This document shows, piece by piece, positions 1 to 9,942 of a stretch of DNA of 64,000 nt; positions within the stretch are counted from its first letter, which is position 1, and every line of letters starts with the position of its first letter. A program made the translations under genes and the position numbers. Origin of the DNA: Vicinamibacteria bacterium (GTDB lineage: Bacteria > Acidobacteriota > Vicinamibacteria > Fen-336). The notes beneath the pieces are model-generated. The model was not told the origin of the DNA, made no database searches, and saw only the letters and a list, made by a program, of their open reading frames with translations. The stretch spans positions 168,131-232,130 of the forward strand of contig DATMML010000015.1 of assembly GCA_035570235.1 (NCBI GenBank), read 5' to 3'.

Positions 1-275
1 GGGGTGACGGTGTAGGCCGTGATCTCCCCCTCCACCAGGGCGTCCACTCCCGACGGTTCCTGCACCACCGTGAACCGATTGCGCTTCTGAAGCTCTTCGA
101 TGACCTTCTGGGTGATCTTCTGGTCGAGGCCCGGCTTGCCCGTGCGGTCTTTGAACAGGGGCACCCCGAGGCGCTTGATGGTGGGATCGGTCGTGATCCC
201 CTTGCCCACAAGGGCGTACCCACAGCCGGGCCCGAGGGCGAGCAGACCGAGGATGGCCGCCGCCCGCGCCCTCAT
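1..275 (-). CDS. lptE: LPS-assembly lipoprotein LptE, N-terminal part (runs off window)
   Basis: The first 91 codons are visible and the gene continues beyond the window edge. The protein starts with a short signal peptide ending in a lipobox (LGPGC, Cys18), followed by GYALVGKG and a stretch on disappearing conserved faces (KRLGVPLFKDRT, then a helix KITQKVIEELQKRNRF), which is the usual LptE/RlpB pattern. LptE is the outer-membrane lipoprotein that plugs LptD in lipopolysaccharide export. The ATG overlaps the leuS stop codon as ATGA, and leuS-lptE adjacency is conserved in many Gram-negative bacteria, which supports the call. The frame has no stop up to position 1. Confidence 0.85.
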   Translation of the reverse strand, partial: MRARAAAILGLLALGPGCGYALVGKGITTDPTIKRLGVPLFKDRTGKPGLDQKITQKVIEELQKRNRFTVVQEPSGVDALVEGEITAYTVT

Positions 276-2740
276 CGGGTCACCACGCTGACCAGCCGCC
301 CGGGCACCACCACCACCTTCACGATCTCCTTCCCCTTCACGTGCTCGGCTACCTCGGTCAGGGCCCAGCGGCGGACGTCCTCCTCCCGCGCTTCCCGCGG
401 CACCGTCACGTGCCCGCGGACCTTGCCGTTGACCTGGACCGCCAGCTCCAACTCCTCCTCCCGCGCGGCCGCGGGATCCGCCACCGGCCAGGCCGCGCGC
501 ACGAGCCCGCCCTTCCGGCCCAGCCGCTCCGCGAGCTCCTCGCAGAGATGGGGCGTGAAGGGGTTCAGGAGGAGGACCAGCGTCTCCAGGGCCTCGCGGA
601 GCACCGCCCGGCCCCCCTCCTCCGCGGACACCCTCGGCTCGAGCTCGACGATGGTGTTGTAGAGCTCCATCATGGCCGCCACCGCGGTGTTCATCTGCAG
701 CCGCCCCTCGATGTCACGGGTGACCTTGGCCACCGTCTGATGCACCTTGCGCCTGAGATCCCGGCCGGCGGCGGGCAGCTCCTGGGGGAGGGCGGGGGCG
801 GCGGCCAGCGCCTCCGCGTACCGGTCGATCAGACGCCACACTTTGTTGATAAAGCGGTGGGCGCCCGCGATGTTCTCGTCGCTCCACTCCAGAGGGAGAT
901 CCGGGGGGGCCACGAACAGGATGTAGAGGCGGAGGGTGTCCGCCCCGTAGCGGTCGATCATGTCGTCGGGAGCCACCGTGTTCCCCTTCGACTTGGACAT
1001 CACGTCCCCGTCCTTGTGGACCATTCCCTGGGGGAAGAGACGGGTGACCGGCTCGTCGAAGGGCACGAGCCCGAGGTCGCGCATGAACTTGGTCCAGAAA
1101 CGGGAGTACACGAGGTGCAGGATGGCGTGCTCGATCCCGCCCACGTAGAGGTCGATGGGGAACCAGTAACGCACGGCCGCGGGGTCGAAGGGCCCGTCCT
1201 TCTTGCGCGGCGAGAGGTACCGGTAGAAATACCAGGACGAGTCCACGAAGGTGTCCATGGTGTCGGTCTCGCGGCGGGCCGGACCTCCGCAGCGAGGGCA
1301 GGCGGCCTCCACGAACGTGGCCACCTTCTCGAGCGGGTTCCCGCCCTCTCCCGTGAAGGGGGCGTCGGGGGGCAGGACCACGGGAAGGTCCTCCTCGGGA
1401 ACCGGGACCAGCCCGTCCTTCGGGCAATAGAGGACGGGAATCGGCGTCCCCCAGTAGCGCTGCCGGCTGATCAGCCAGTCCCGAAGCCGGTAGGTCACGG
1501 TCGCCTTGCCGAAGCCCTGGGCGGCGGCATGGGCGGCCAGGCGGGCCTTGGCCTCGTCGAAGGGGAGGCCGTTGAAGCCCCCGCTGTTCACGAGGCGGCC
1601 CGGCCCGTCGTAGGCCGCCGTCAGGGCGTCACCCTCGAGCGGTGTCCCCTCCCCCTGAATCACGACCCGGATGGGGATCCCGTACTTCCGCGCGAACTCG
1701 AAATCGCGCTGGTCGTGGGCAGGCACGGCCATGATGGCGCCCGTTCCGTACCCCATGAGCACGAAGTTACCCACCCAGATCGGGATCCGCTCCCCGCTGA
1801 AGGGGTTGATGGCGTAGCGCCCGGTGAACACGCCCTCTTTTTCGATGCCGCCCTCCAGCCGCGCGCGTCGATCCTGGGCGCGCAGGCGGGCGATCGCGGC
1901 CCGCGGCTCCTCCGCCTCGGGAGCGCCCGCGAGGAGGGTTTCCACCATCCCGTGCTCGGGGGCCAGCACCATGAAGGTCGCGCCGAAGATGGTGTCGATG
2001 CGGGTGGTGAAGATGCGAATCGGCTCCCCCCCCGGGACCGGAAAGTCCACCTCCGCCCCCGGCGAGCGGCCGACCCAGTTGCGCTGCTGGACGAGCACGC
2101 GCTCCGGCCAAGCCTCGAGCTGGGCCATGTCGTCGAGGAGCTGATCCTGGTAGGCGGTGATGCGGACGAACCACTGGTCCAGCTCGCGCTCCTCGACCTT
2201 GCTATGGCAGCGCCAGCACTCTCCTCCCTCCGCCTGCTCGTTGGCGAGCACGGTCTGGCAGGAGGGGCACCAGTTGACGGCCGCTTTCTTCCGGTAGGCG
2301 ATCCCCCGCTCCAGCATGCGCAGGAAGAACCACTGGTTCCAGCGGTAGTACTCGGGGTCGCAGGTCGCGATCTCGCGGCTCCAGGGGTAGCTGAAGCCGA
2401 GACGCTGGAGCTGCCGCTTCATGCCCGCGATGTTGTCCCGAGTCCATTTCTCGGGGTGGATGCCGTGCTTGATGGCCGCGTTCTCCGCGGGCAGGCCGAG
2501 GGCGTCCCAGCCGATGGGATGAAGGACGTTGAAGCCCCGCATCGTCCGGTAGCGGGCCACCACGTCGGTGATGCAGTAGTTGCGCACGTGCCCGACGTGG
2601 ATGTCGCCCGAGGGATAGGGCAGCATCTCCAGGCAGTAGTACTTCGGCCGGGAGGGGTCTTCGGTCACCTCGAAGGCCCCCTGCTCCCGCCAGCGCTCCT
2701 GCCACCGCGGCTCAATCTCGTCGAAGAGGTACTCGCTCAT
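272..2740 (-). CDS. leuS: leucyl-tRNA synthetase
   Basis: Class I aminoacyl-tRNA synthetase charging tRNA-Leu. The protein is 822 aa, a normal bacterial LeuRS length. Visible signatures are the HIGH-type motif HVGH in GDIHVGHVRNY near the N-terminus, zinc-type cysteine pairs (CPSC, CWRC), an editing (CP1) domain with TTRIDTIFGAT, and the KMSKS-type motif VMSKSKGN. The C-terminal anticodon and LeuRS-specific domains end in QVNGKVRGHVTVP. I chose the ATG giving MSEYLFDEIEP; an upstream in-frame TTG at 2770 would add ten residues with no family support. It lies 48 bp after the deacetylase gene and overlaps lptE by 4 bp. Confidence 0.97.
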   Translation of the reverse strand: MSEYLFDEIEPRWQERWREQGAFEVTEDPSRPKYYCLEMLPYPSGDIHVGHVRNYCITDVVARYRTMRGFNVLHPIGWDALGLPAENAAIKHGIHPEKWTRDNIAGMKRQLQRLGFSYPWSREIATCDPEYYRWNQWFFLRMLERGIAYRKKAAVNWCPSCQTVLANEQAEGGECWRCHSKVEERELDQWFVRITAYQDQLLDDMAQLEAWPERVLVQQRNWVGRSPGAEVDFPVPGGEPIRIFTTRIDTIFGATFMVLAPEHGMVETLLAGAPEAEEPRAAIARLRAQDRRARLEGGIEKEGVFTGRYAINPFSGERIPIWVGNFVLMGYGTGAIMAVPAHDQRDFEFARKYGIPIRVVIQGEGTPLEGDALTAAYDGPGRLVNSGGFNGLPFDEAKARLAAHAAAQGFGKATVTYRLRDWLISRQRYWGTPIPVLYCPKDGLVPVPEEDLPVVLPPDAPFTGEGGNPLEKVATFVEAACPRCGGPARRETDTMDTFVDSSWYFYRYLSPRKKDGPFDPAAVRYWFPIDLYVGGIEHAILHLVYSRFWTKFMRDLGLVPFDEPVTRLFPQGMVHKDGDVMSKSKGNTVAPDDMIDRYGADTLRLYILFVAPPDLPLEWSDENIAGAHRFINKVWRLIDRYAEALAAAPALPQELPAAGRDLRRKVHQTVAKVTRDIEGRLQMNTAVAAMMELYNTIVELEPRVSAEEGGRAVLREALETLVLLLNPFTPHLCEELAERLGRKGGLVRAAWPVADPAAAREEELELAVQVNGKVRGHVTVPREAREEDVRRWALTEVAEHVKGKEIVKVVVVPGRLVSVVTR

Positions 2741-2788
2741 GACTTGGGGTCGAAGATTCGATGCTAACACAGGCCCCGGGAACGGCCC

Positions 2789-3823
2789 TCAGGAGCTCAG
2801 GATCGGCCAATGCTCCCGGAGTTCCCGGCAGTAAGCGGGCACGAGGGTGCCCGCCCGTCCCCCCGCGGCGGGAGGCAGGGGAGCGTGCTTCTCCCCCAGG
2901 AGCAGCCGCGTGACCGATGCCGCTCCCCCCGCGAGCGCGTCCAGGCCGTAGCCGCCCTCAAGGACGAAGAGGGCCCGGCCCTTGGCCGCCCCCGCGGCGA
3001 TGCCTAGGCAGACGTCCGTGAGCTCCGCGTAGCCCTCGGCGGTCAGGTCCATGCCGGCCAGGGGATCCCCGCGGGCGGCGTCAAAGCCCGCGGAGACCAG
3101 CACCAGCTCGGGGTCGAAGGCCCTGCCCACCGGCTCCACGATCGTCCGGTAGATTCGGGCAAAGTCCTGGTCCCCCATCCCGTCGGGCAGGGGGAGGTTC
3201 ACGGTGAAGCCGCGGCCTTTGCCTTCTCCCACCTCGTCGAGGGCTCCCGTGCCCGGGTAGAAGGGGTAGGCGTGGGAGGAGACGTAGAGCACGCGGGGAT
3301 CGTCGTAGAAGATCTCTTGCGTTCCGTTCCCGTGGTGCACGTCGAAGTCGACGATCATCACCCGATGCAGGCCCCGGTGGAGGGCATGGGCCGCGGCCAC
3401 GGCGACGTTGTTGAAGAGGCAGAAGCCCATGGCCTGGTCTGCCCGGGCGTGATGGCCGGGGGGACGCACCGCGCAGAAGGCCCTATCGATCTCTCCCTCC
3501 AGGGTCCGGTCCACGGCGTCGACCACCGCTCCCGCGGCGAGGAGGGCGGCGGCCTGCGAGCGGGGGCCGGCCTCGGTGTCGGGATCGAAGCGGAAGCGCC
3601 GGCCCTTGGTCGAAGCCACCCGCCCCACGTGGCCCTCGGTGTGGACGCGCAGGAGCTCGGCGGGGGTGGCGGAGCGGGGCGGAATGAGGTCAAGCCGCCC
3701 CTCCAGCCCCGCCTCGCGGATCCCCTTCCGCACCGCATCCAGCCGCTCCGGCCGCTCGGGATGGCCGAAGCCCGCATCGTGCTCGCGAAACAGGGGGTCG
3801 TCGTAAAGGGCGACGCGGGGCAT
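2789..3823 (-). CDS. histone deacetylase family protein (AcuC/class II-like)
   Basis: A 344-aa zinc-dependent amidohydrolase of the arginase/deacetylase fold. The whole catalytic core is present: the PPGHHA motif with the His-His pair, the VDFDVHHGNGTQ segment whose Asp and His bind zinc, AGFDAARGDPL with the third ligand Asp, and EGGYGL with the active-site Tyr. Bacterial members remove acetyl groups from acetyl-CoA synthetase (AcuC) or from acetylpolyamines; the substrate here cannot be told. The ATG lies 10 bp after the ETF-quinone oxidoreductase stop, so it is probably co-transcribed with the ETF genes, which suggests a link to acyl-CoA metabolism. The open frame extends upstream over the previous gene but the homologous region starts at MPRVALYDD. 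Confidence 0.9.
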   Translation of the reverse strand: MPRVALYDDPLFREHDAGFGHPERPERLDAVRKGIREAGLEGRLDLIPPRSATPAELLRVHTEGHVGRVASTKGRRFRFDPDTEAGPRSQAAALLAAGAVVDAVDRTLEGEIDRAFCAVRPPGHHARADQAMGFCLFNNVAVAAAHALHRGLHRVMIVDFDVHHGNGTQEIFYDDPRVLYVSSHAYPFYPGTGALDEVGEGKGRGFTVNLPLPDGMGDQDFARIYRTIVEPVGRAFDPELVLVSAGFDAARGDPLAGMDLTAEGYAELTDVCLGIAAGAAKGRALFVLEGGYGLDALAGGAASVTRLLLGEKHAPLPPAAGGRAGTLVPAYCRELREHWPILSS

Positions 3824-3833
3824 GGTCCTAAGA

Positions 3834-5516
3834 TCAGAGGTCGTCGTACCGCGGGCCGCCCCCGCCTTCGGGCGTGACCCAGGTGATGATCTGGTAAGGG
3901 TCCATGACATCGCAGGTCTTGCAGTGCACGCAGTTGGAGAAGTTGATCTGGAGCTTGAGGTCGCACGAACCTCCGCTCTTGGGCACCATCTCGTAAACCG
4001 CGGCCGGGCAGAATTTTTCGCAGGGGTTGCCGTACTCCTCCCGGCACCTCGTCTCACAGATGCCGGGATCGGCCACGTGCAGGTGGACGGGCTGGTCCTC
4101 GTCGTGCTTGGTCCCCGAGTGGTAGACGTCGGTCAAGCGATCGAAGGTGAGGACGCCATCCGGCTTGGCCCGCTGGAAGTCATCGCGGGTCTTCCCCTCC
4201 CCGTAGTAGTCGGCGAGGGAGTGCACCTCCGCGTAGCCGCGGGAGGGGCGCAGAGGGTCGACCAGCCCCCGACCTGCGGTGAGCATCTGCAGGCCGCTGT
4301 GGAAGAGGCCCGCGTAGAGACCGTGCTTGAAGCCCTGATGAAAATTCCGCACCCGCCAGAGCTCCTCCTTGACGTAAGAGGCGTCGACCCTATGCTCGAA
4401 CTGCTGCAAGCGGGCGGCCGAGCTATCCCCGGCCAGGACCGCCTCCAGGGCGGTCTCCGCGGCGAGCATCCCGGTCTTGATCGCGAGGTGGATGCCCTTC
4501 AGGCGCATCGCATTCAGGTAGCCCGCGGCCTCGCCCACGAGAAGGACGCCGTCCGCGTAGGGCCGGGGGATCGAGTACCAGCCCCCCTCGCTGATGGTGC
4601 GTGCTCCGTAACGGACCATCTTCCCGCCCTCCAGGATTCCCCTCAGCAGGGGGTGCCGCTTAAAGGCCTGGAAAAGACCGTGGGGATCGAGGAAGGGGTC
4701 GTGATAGTCGAGGCCGACCACGAGGCCGAGGGAGACGCGCTCCTCCGTGAAGCCGTAAATGAAGCCCCCGCCAAACGTGCGCGCGTCAAGCGGGTAGCCC
4801 ATGGTGTGGATCACGGCCCCCGGGGCCAGGCGTCCCTTGGGCACCTCCCACAGCTCCTTGATCCCGATCGAATAGACCATGGGGAACCGGCCCCGATCGA
4901 GCCCGAGGCGGGGCACGAGCTCCTTGGCGAGGCTGCCCCGGGCCCCTTCGGCGAGGATCGTGACCTTGGCCCGGAGGTCCACCCCGGCCTCGAAGTTGCC
5001 TTTCCGCTGGCCGTTCTTGTCGATGCCCTTGGCGCCCGTGCGCACGCCCACGACACGCTCGCCCTCGTACAGCATTTCCGCGCCCGGGAACCCGGGCAGG
5101 AGGTCAATCCCCCGCGCCTCCGCCTGCTGGGCCAGCCATTTCACGAGTTGGTTCAGGCTGATGATGTAGTGGCCGTGGTTCCGCAGAGGGGGCGGGACGA
5201 GGGGAAGCCCGAGCTTGCTCCCCGCGGTCAGCATGTAGACGCGATCCTCGGAGACCCGCGTCGCGACAGGTGCCCCCCTCTCCTCGAAATCGGGGATCAG
5301 CTCCCGCAGGGACACCGGATCAAGCACGGCTCCGGAAAGGCAGTGGGCCCCGAACTCGGCCGCCTTCTCCACCACCATGACGGAGGCCTCGGCCGATCGG
5401 CCCGTCGCCCGCCCGTGCGCCCCTAGCCGGTCCTTGAAATGGATGGCGGCGGCCAGGCCGGCAGGGCCGCCCCCCACCACCAGGACGTCGGTCTCGAGTG
5501 TCTCGCGCTCGGGCAT
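3834..5516 (-). CDS. electron transfer flavoprotein-ubiquinone oxidoreductase (ETF-QO)
   Basis: A 560-aa membrane-associated flavoprotein that passes electrons from reduced ETF to the quinone pool. The N-terminus has the FAD-binding VVGGGPAGLAAAI dinucleotide motif, a middle GEAAGYLNAMRLKGIH segment typical of ETF-QO, and a C-terminal 4Fe-4S domain with CETRC, CEKFCPAAVYE and NCVHCKTCDV cysteine motifs. Length matches the family. The ATG is preceded in frame by a TTG, which is less likely to be used. It follows etfA after a 127-bp spacer that contains a strong inverted repeat. Together with etfBA it completes the path from acyl-CoA dehydrogenases to quinone. Confidence 0.96.
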   Translation of the reverse strand: MPERETLETDVLVVGGGPAGLAAAIHFKDRLGAHGRATGRSAEASVMVVEKAAEFGAHCLSGAVLDPVSLRELIPDFEERGAPVATRVSEDRVYMLTAGSKLGLPLVPPPLRNHGHYIISLNQLVKWLAQQAEARGIDLLPGFPGAEMLYEGERVVGVRTGAKGIDKNGQRKGNFEAGVDLRAKVTILAEGARGSLAKELVPRLGLDRGRFPMVYSIGIKELWEVPKGRLAPGAVIHTMGYPLDARTFGGGFIYGFTEERVSLGLVVGLDYHDPFLDPHGLFQAFKRHPLLRGILEGGKMVRYGARTISEGGWYSIPRPYADGVLLVGEAAGYLNAMRLKGIHLAIKTGMLAAETALEAVLAGDSSAARLQQFEHRVDASYVKEELWRVRNFHQGFKHGLYAGLFHSGLQMLTAGRGLVDPLRPSRGYAEVHSLADYYGEGKTRDDFQRAKPDGVLTFDRLTDVYHSGTKHDEDQPVHLHVADPGICETRCREEYGNPCEKFCPAAVYEMVPKSGGSCDLKLQINFSNCVHCKTCDVMDPYQIITWVTPEGGGGPRYDDL

Positions 5517-5543
5517 CAAGGCCTCTCCGCAACCCAGAAGATC

Positions 5544-5563
5544 ACGGCCCCCCCTGGGGCCGT
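5544..5563 (-). other. perfect inverted repeat (RNA hairpin) between etfA and ETF-QO
   Basis: The arms ACGGCCCC and GGGGCCGT pair perfectly over 8 bp around a 4-nt loop. It lies in the 127-bp gap between etfA and ETF-QO. No T-run follows on either strand, so it is a poor intrinsic terminator. A processing or stability hairpin that separates expression of the two parts of the operon is possible. Confidence 0.45.
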
Positions 5564-5643
5564 CCAGGTGGCTATCCCCGGGGCCTCCGCGGCGTGCGGG
5601 AATCTCCTGTCCGTGGGGCTCCCTCCGTCCCGCCGCGCCCCTC

Positions 5644-6624
5644 TCAGCCCTTGGCTAGAAAGTAGGCCTTGGCCGCCTGGGTCAGGCGGGGCAGGATCTC
5701 GAAAACATCGCCCACCAGGCCATAGTTGGCCACCTTGAAGATGGGTGCGTCGGGGTCCTTGTTGATAGCCACGATGTACTTGGAGGACGACATGCCGGCC
5801 AGGTGCTGGATGGCCCCGCTGATCCCGCACGCGATGTACAGGGTCGGGGAGACCGTCTTTCCCGTCTGGCCCACCTGCATCTGATGATCCACCCAGCCCG
5901 CGTCCACGACCGCCCGTGAGGCCCCCACCGCCGCCCCCAGGGCCTCCCCCAGGCTCTGCACGAGGTGGAAGTGCTCGGGGCCCTTCAGCCCCCGCCCGCC
6001 GGAGACGATGATCTGAGCCTCGCTCAGCTCGATCTTGCCCGCCTCGGCCGCGTGCACCGCGGTGACCCGGGCCCGGGCCGCCGCCTCCACGGTGCCCGCC
6101 ACGACCTCCACCCCGCGGGTGGCGTCCGGCGGGCGGAGGGCGAACACGTTGGTGCGGAGGGTGGCCATTTGGGGCTCCCCCTCCCAGCGTACGGTGGCGT
6201 AGGCCTTGCCAGCGTACATCGGTCGCCGGGCCAGAAGCCGCCCCTCCTTCAGGGTCAGGGCCACACAGTCGGAGACGAGGCCGGCCCCGATCTCGGCCGC
6301 AACCCGCGGAGCCAGGTCTTTGCCCATGGCGGTGAAGGGGACGAGGACCACGCTCGGCTTCACCGCCCGGATGGCCTGGGCCAGGGCCCGGGCGTAGGTC
6401 TCGGTGGCGTAGTGGGCGAGGGCGGGGTCGTCAAAAACGTGGACCCGGTCCCCCCCGTAGTGGCCCAGTTCCGCGGCCAGGCCCTTGACCCCCGAGCCCA
6501 GGAGAACGGTCTCCACCCGGGCGGCGAGGGCGTCGGCCAGACGCCGCGCCTCCGACACCGCCTCCAGAGAGGGGCGCCGCAGGCGGCCGTCCCGAACCTC
6601 CGCGAAAGTGAGGATTCCCCCCAT
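5644..6624 (-). CDS. etfA: electron transfer flavoprotein alpha subunit
   Basis: The 326-aa FAD-binding subunit of the soluble heterodimeric ETF, which collects electrons from acyl-CoA and related dehydrogenases. The C-terminal FAD domain shows the classic run [11 protein letters not shown], then [31 protein letters not shown] and [21 protein letters not shown]. The N-terminal domain resembles other EtfA proteins ([21 protein letters not shown]). The ATG lies 3 bp after the etfB stop, the usual etfB-etfA order. It feeds the ETF-QO encoded just downstream. Confidence 0.97.
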   Translation of the reverse strand: MGGILTFAEVRDGRLRRPSLEAVSEARRLADALAARVETVLLGSGVKGLAAELGHYGGDRVHVFDDPALAHYATETYARALAQAIRAVKPSVVLVPFTAMGKDLAPRVAAEIGAGLVSDCVALTLKEGRLLARRPMYAGKAYATVRWEGEPQMATLRTNVFALRPPDATRGVEVVAGTVEAAARARVTAVHAAEAGKIELSEAQIIVSGGRGLKGPEHFHLVQSLGEALGAAVGASRAVVDAGWVDHQMQVGQTGKTVSPTLYIACGISGAIQHLAGMSSSKYIVAINKDPDAPIFKVANYGLVGDVFEILPRLTQAAKAYFLAKG

Positions 6625-6627
6625 GGG

Positions 6628-7407
6628 TCAGATCACCTTGGCTTCTTCGTGGAGGAGGCGGATCAGCTCCCTGGCCTGCGTCTCCGGATCACCCTCGATC
6701 ATCTTGACCGCGGGGCGGGCGGGCGGCAGCTCCATCGACACCACGCGGGTCCGCGGAGCCAGGGCCGCTCCGTCCAGGCCCAGGGCCGCCGCGTCCAGGG
6801 CCTGCATCGGCTTCTTCTTCGCGGCCATGATCCCCTTTAGGCTCGCATAGCGCGGCTCGTTCAGCCCTTTTTGGGCGGAGAGCACCGCCGGAAGCGACAC
6901 CTCCCAGGTCTCGTGCGCGCCCTCGATCTCCCGCTCCACCACCGCCTTGCCATCCTGGATCTCGACCTTCACCACCACCGTTACCTGGGGGAGGTCCAGC
7001 AGCGCGGCCAGGACGCCGGGAACCTGGCTATGGTCTCCGCCCACGCCCTGCTGGCCGGTGAAGACGAGGTCGAAGGGGGCCAGGGTCTTGATGGCCGCGG
7101 CCAGGGCCCGCGCCGTGCCCAGACTGTCCGTCGCCTCGAAGAGGGGATCCTTGAGGTGAAGGGCCGAGTCCGCGCCCATGGCCAGCCCGTTGCGCAGCGC
7201 GGATTGCACCCGGTCCGGCCCCAGCGCGACCAGGATCACCTCCCCCCCTTTCTTCTCCTTGATCTGGAGAGCCTCCTCGATCCCGAACTCGTCGTAGGGA
7301 GACACGATCCAGTTGATCTCCGCCTCCGAGATCGCGTCGCCGGAGGGATCGATGCGGATCCGGGTTTCCGTGTCCGGGACTTGCTTCACGCAGACGATGA
7401 TCTTCAC
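6628..7407 (-). CDS. etfB: electron transfer flavoprotein beta subunit
   Basis: The 259-aa AMP-binding beta subunit of ETF. It starts MKIIVCVKQVPDTET, the standard EtfB N-terminus, and carries the EtfB signature in the C-terminal half (REIEGAHETWEVSLPAVLS, then GLNEPRYASLKGIMAAKKKP). The start is a GTG at 7405-7407 with a purine-rich GGGAGAAGG sequence upstream; the frame stays open further upstream but has no family similarity there. It is the first gene of the ETF operon and has its own promoter and operator-like palindrome in the gap after fabF. Confidence 0.96.
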   Translation of the reverse strand: MKIIVCVKQVPDTETRIRIDPSGDAISEAEINWIVSPYDEFGIEEALQIKEKKGGEVILVALGPDRVQSALRNGLAMGADSALHLKDPLFEATDSLGTARALAAAIKTLAPFDLVFTGQQGVGGDHSQVPGVLAALLDLPQVTVVVKVEIQDGKAVVEREIEGAHETWEVSLPAVLSAQKGLNEPRYASLKGIMAAKKKPMQALDAAALGLDGAALAPRTRVVSMELPPARPAVKMIEGDPETQARELIRLLHEEAKVI

Positions 7408-7438
7408 GTTCAGGAACCCTTCTCCCGCTCTCGACTGC

Positions 7439-7468
7439 ACGTTAGTCCAGGTCGGGCCCTGCTGGCAA
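7439..7468 (-). promoter_or_regulatory. sigma-70-type promoter of the etfB operon
   Basis: On the minus strand a -35 like TTGCCA (7463-7468) and a -10 like TAACGT (7439-7444) are separated by 18 bp. Predicted transcription starts near 7432, leaving a leader of about 25 nt with a good ribosome binding site before the etfB GTG. The -35 overlaps one arm of the palindrome at 7467-7486. The -10 is only a fair match. Confidence 0.5.
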
Positions 7469-7486
7469 ATGAATCACGGTTCATTT
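7467..7486. promoter_or_regulatory. operator-like palindrome upstream of etfB
   Basis: A 20-bp inverted repeat with perfect 7-bp arms, AAATGAA and TTCATTT, around TCACGG. It is an AT-rich island in very GC-rich DNA and touches the -35 of the etfB promoter, where a repressor would act. The TGAA/TTCA symmetry recalls TetR-family fatty-acid regulators such as Bacillus FadR, which also control etf genes. No regulator gene is adjacent, so the binding protein is unknown. Confidence 0.55.
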
Positions 7487-7522
7487 TCGGGATGGCGGGA
7501 GCTCTCCGCGGGGGGACCCGGC

Positions 7523-8770
<1,248 letters not shown>

Positions 8771-8794
8771 GAGCCCAGCTCCCTTGCCCGGCCC

Positions 8795-9043
8795 CTACTT
8801 CTTGGCCTTGTCGCCGTGCTTGTCGATGTAGTCCACCGCCTCCTTGACGCGCGTGATCTTCTCCGCGTCCTCGTCCGGGATCTCGATCCCGAACTCCTCT
8901 TCCAGCGCCATGACCAGCTCTACGGTATCGAGGCTGTCCGCCCCCAGGTCGTCCACGAAGGACGCCTCGGGCGTGACCAGTTCCTCCTCCACCCCCAGCT
9001 GGTCCACGATGATCTTCTTCACGCGATCGGCAACAGGCTCCAT
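8795..9043 (-). CDS. acpP: acyl carrier protein
   Basis: An 82-aa acidic acyl carrier protein. The phosphopantetheine attachment serine is Ser37 in the invariant motif [12 protein letters not shown]. The protein is typical in length and ends in a lysine-rich tail. A strong ribosome binding site (GAGAGGAG) sits 4 nt before the ATG, in keeping with the high expression of ACP. It lies between fabG, after a 155-bp gap, and fabF. Confidence 0.98.
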   Translation of the reverse strand: MEPVADRVKKIIVDQLGVEEELVTPEASFVDDLGADSLDTVELVMALEEEFGIEIPDEDAEKITRVKEAVDYIDKHGDKAKK

Positions 9044-9198
9044 GAGGCTCCTCTCTAATCAAGTCCGGAAGGCGCGGCCCCCCACCCCCCGGGCCCCCCG
9101 CGCGCTCCGCGGGGGTCGATCCCCCTTCGCGCGCGGCCGCGACGCGGGGCCGGCGATGAGTTGTTCCCCTTTTCCGTCATCCGGGGGTCCCTGGCATT
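9044..9198 (-). other. 155-bp fabG-acpP intergenic region
   Basis: No gene is visible here. It holds a short hairpin on the minus strand (GGGGG and CCCCC arms around ATCGA), several GC-rich repeats and the strong acpP ribosome binding site. It may carry a separate acpP promoter or a processing site, as acpP often needs more transcript than its neighbours, but I see no convincing -35/-10 pair. Confidence 0.35.
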
Positions 9199-9942
9199 CT
9201 ACATGTGGAAGCCACCGTCCACCCCCAGCACCTGACCCGTAATGTAAGCCGCTGCTTCCGAGACCAGAAAGGCCACGGCTGCGGCCACGTCCCCCGGTCG
9301 GCCCACCCGGCCCATGGGGATGGCGGCCACCACCGCCTCCCGGGCCTTGTCCGTCATGGCCGCCGTCATGTCCGTCTCGATGAAGCCAGGAGCCACCGCG
9401 TTCACGGTGATGGACCGGGAGGCCACTTCCCGGGCCACGGACTTTGTGAAGCCCAAGATCCCCGCCTTGCTGGCCGCATAGTTGGCCTGGCCGGGGTTCC
9501 CGGTGAGGCCCACCACGGAGGTCACGCTCACGATCCGTCCACTGCGCTGCTTCAGCATGGGGCGCAGGGCGGCCTGGGTGCAGTGGAACACCCCGCTCAG
9601 GTTGGTGGCGAGGACTTCCTCCCACTCCTCCGCTTTCATGCGCAGGAGCAGGTTGTCCCGGGTGATGCCCGCGTTGTTGACCAAGTGGTCCAGGCGCCCG
9701 TGCGTCTTCAGGATGCCCGCCACCGCCGCCTCCACCGAAGCCCGCTCGGCCACGTCCAAAGAGACGGCCTCCGCACGTCCGCCCTCCCCCACGATTTCCG
9801 CCACCGCCTCCGCCAGTCGGATCGTGTCCCGTGCCCCCAGCACCACGGTGGCCCCGTCCGCGGCCAGAGCCCGCGCGATGGCCCGCCCGATCCCCCGGGA
9901 GGCCCCCGTGACCAGCGACACCCGGCCCGTGAGCCCTCCCAT
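9199..9942 (-). CDS. fabG: 3-oxoacyl-ACP reductase
   Basis: A 247-aa short-chain dehydrogenase that reduces 3-oxoacyl-ACP with NADPH. The cofactor motif TGASRGIGRAIA is at the N-terminus, NNAG (NNAGITRDNLL) in the middle, and the catalytic Ser and Tyr-x3-Lys are in SVTSVVGLTGNPGQANYAAS followed by K. The end, ITGQVLGVDGGFHM, is standard FabG. The ATG overlaps the last base of the fabD stop (TGATG). Its place in the plsX-fabD-fabG-acpP-fabF order supports a true FabG over a general SDR. Confidence 0.97.
   Translation of the reverse strand: MGGLTGRVSLVTGASRGIGRAIARALAADGATVVLGARDTIRLAEAVAEIVGEGGRAEAVSLDVAERASVEAAVAGILKTHGRLDHLVNNAGITRDNLLLRMKAEEWEEVLATNLSGVFHCTQAALRPMLKQRSGRIVSVTSVVGLTGNPGQANYAASKAGILGFTKSVAREVASRSITVNAVAPGFIETDMTAAMTDKAREAVVAAIPMGRVGRPGDVAAAVAFLVSEAAAYITGQVLGVDGGFHM

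Noticed and set aside
341..2767. 808-codon open frame on the plus strand opposite leuS
   Set aside because: It is antisense to a clear leuS, has no recognisable motif and is the usual GC-bias shadow.
3822..5426. 534-codon plus-strand frame opposite ETF-QO
   Set aside because: Composition is that of a mirrored codon pattern; the minus-strand ETF-QO has all family motifs.
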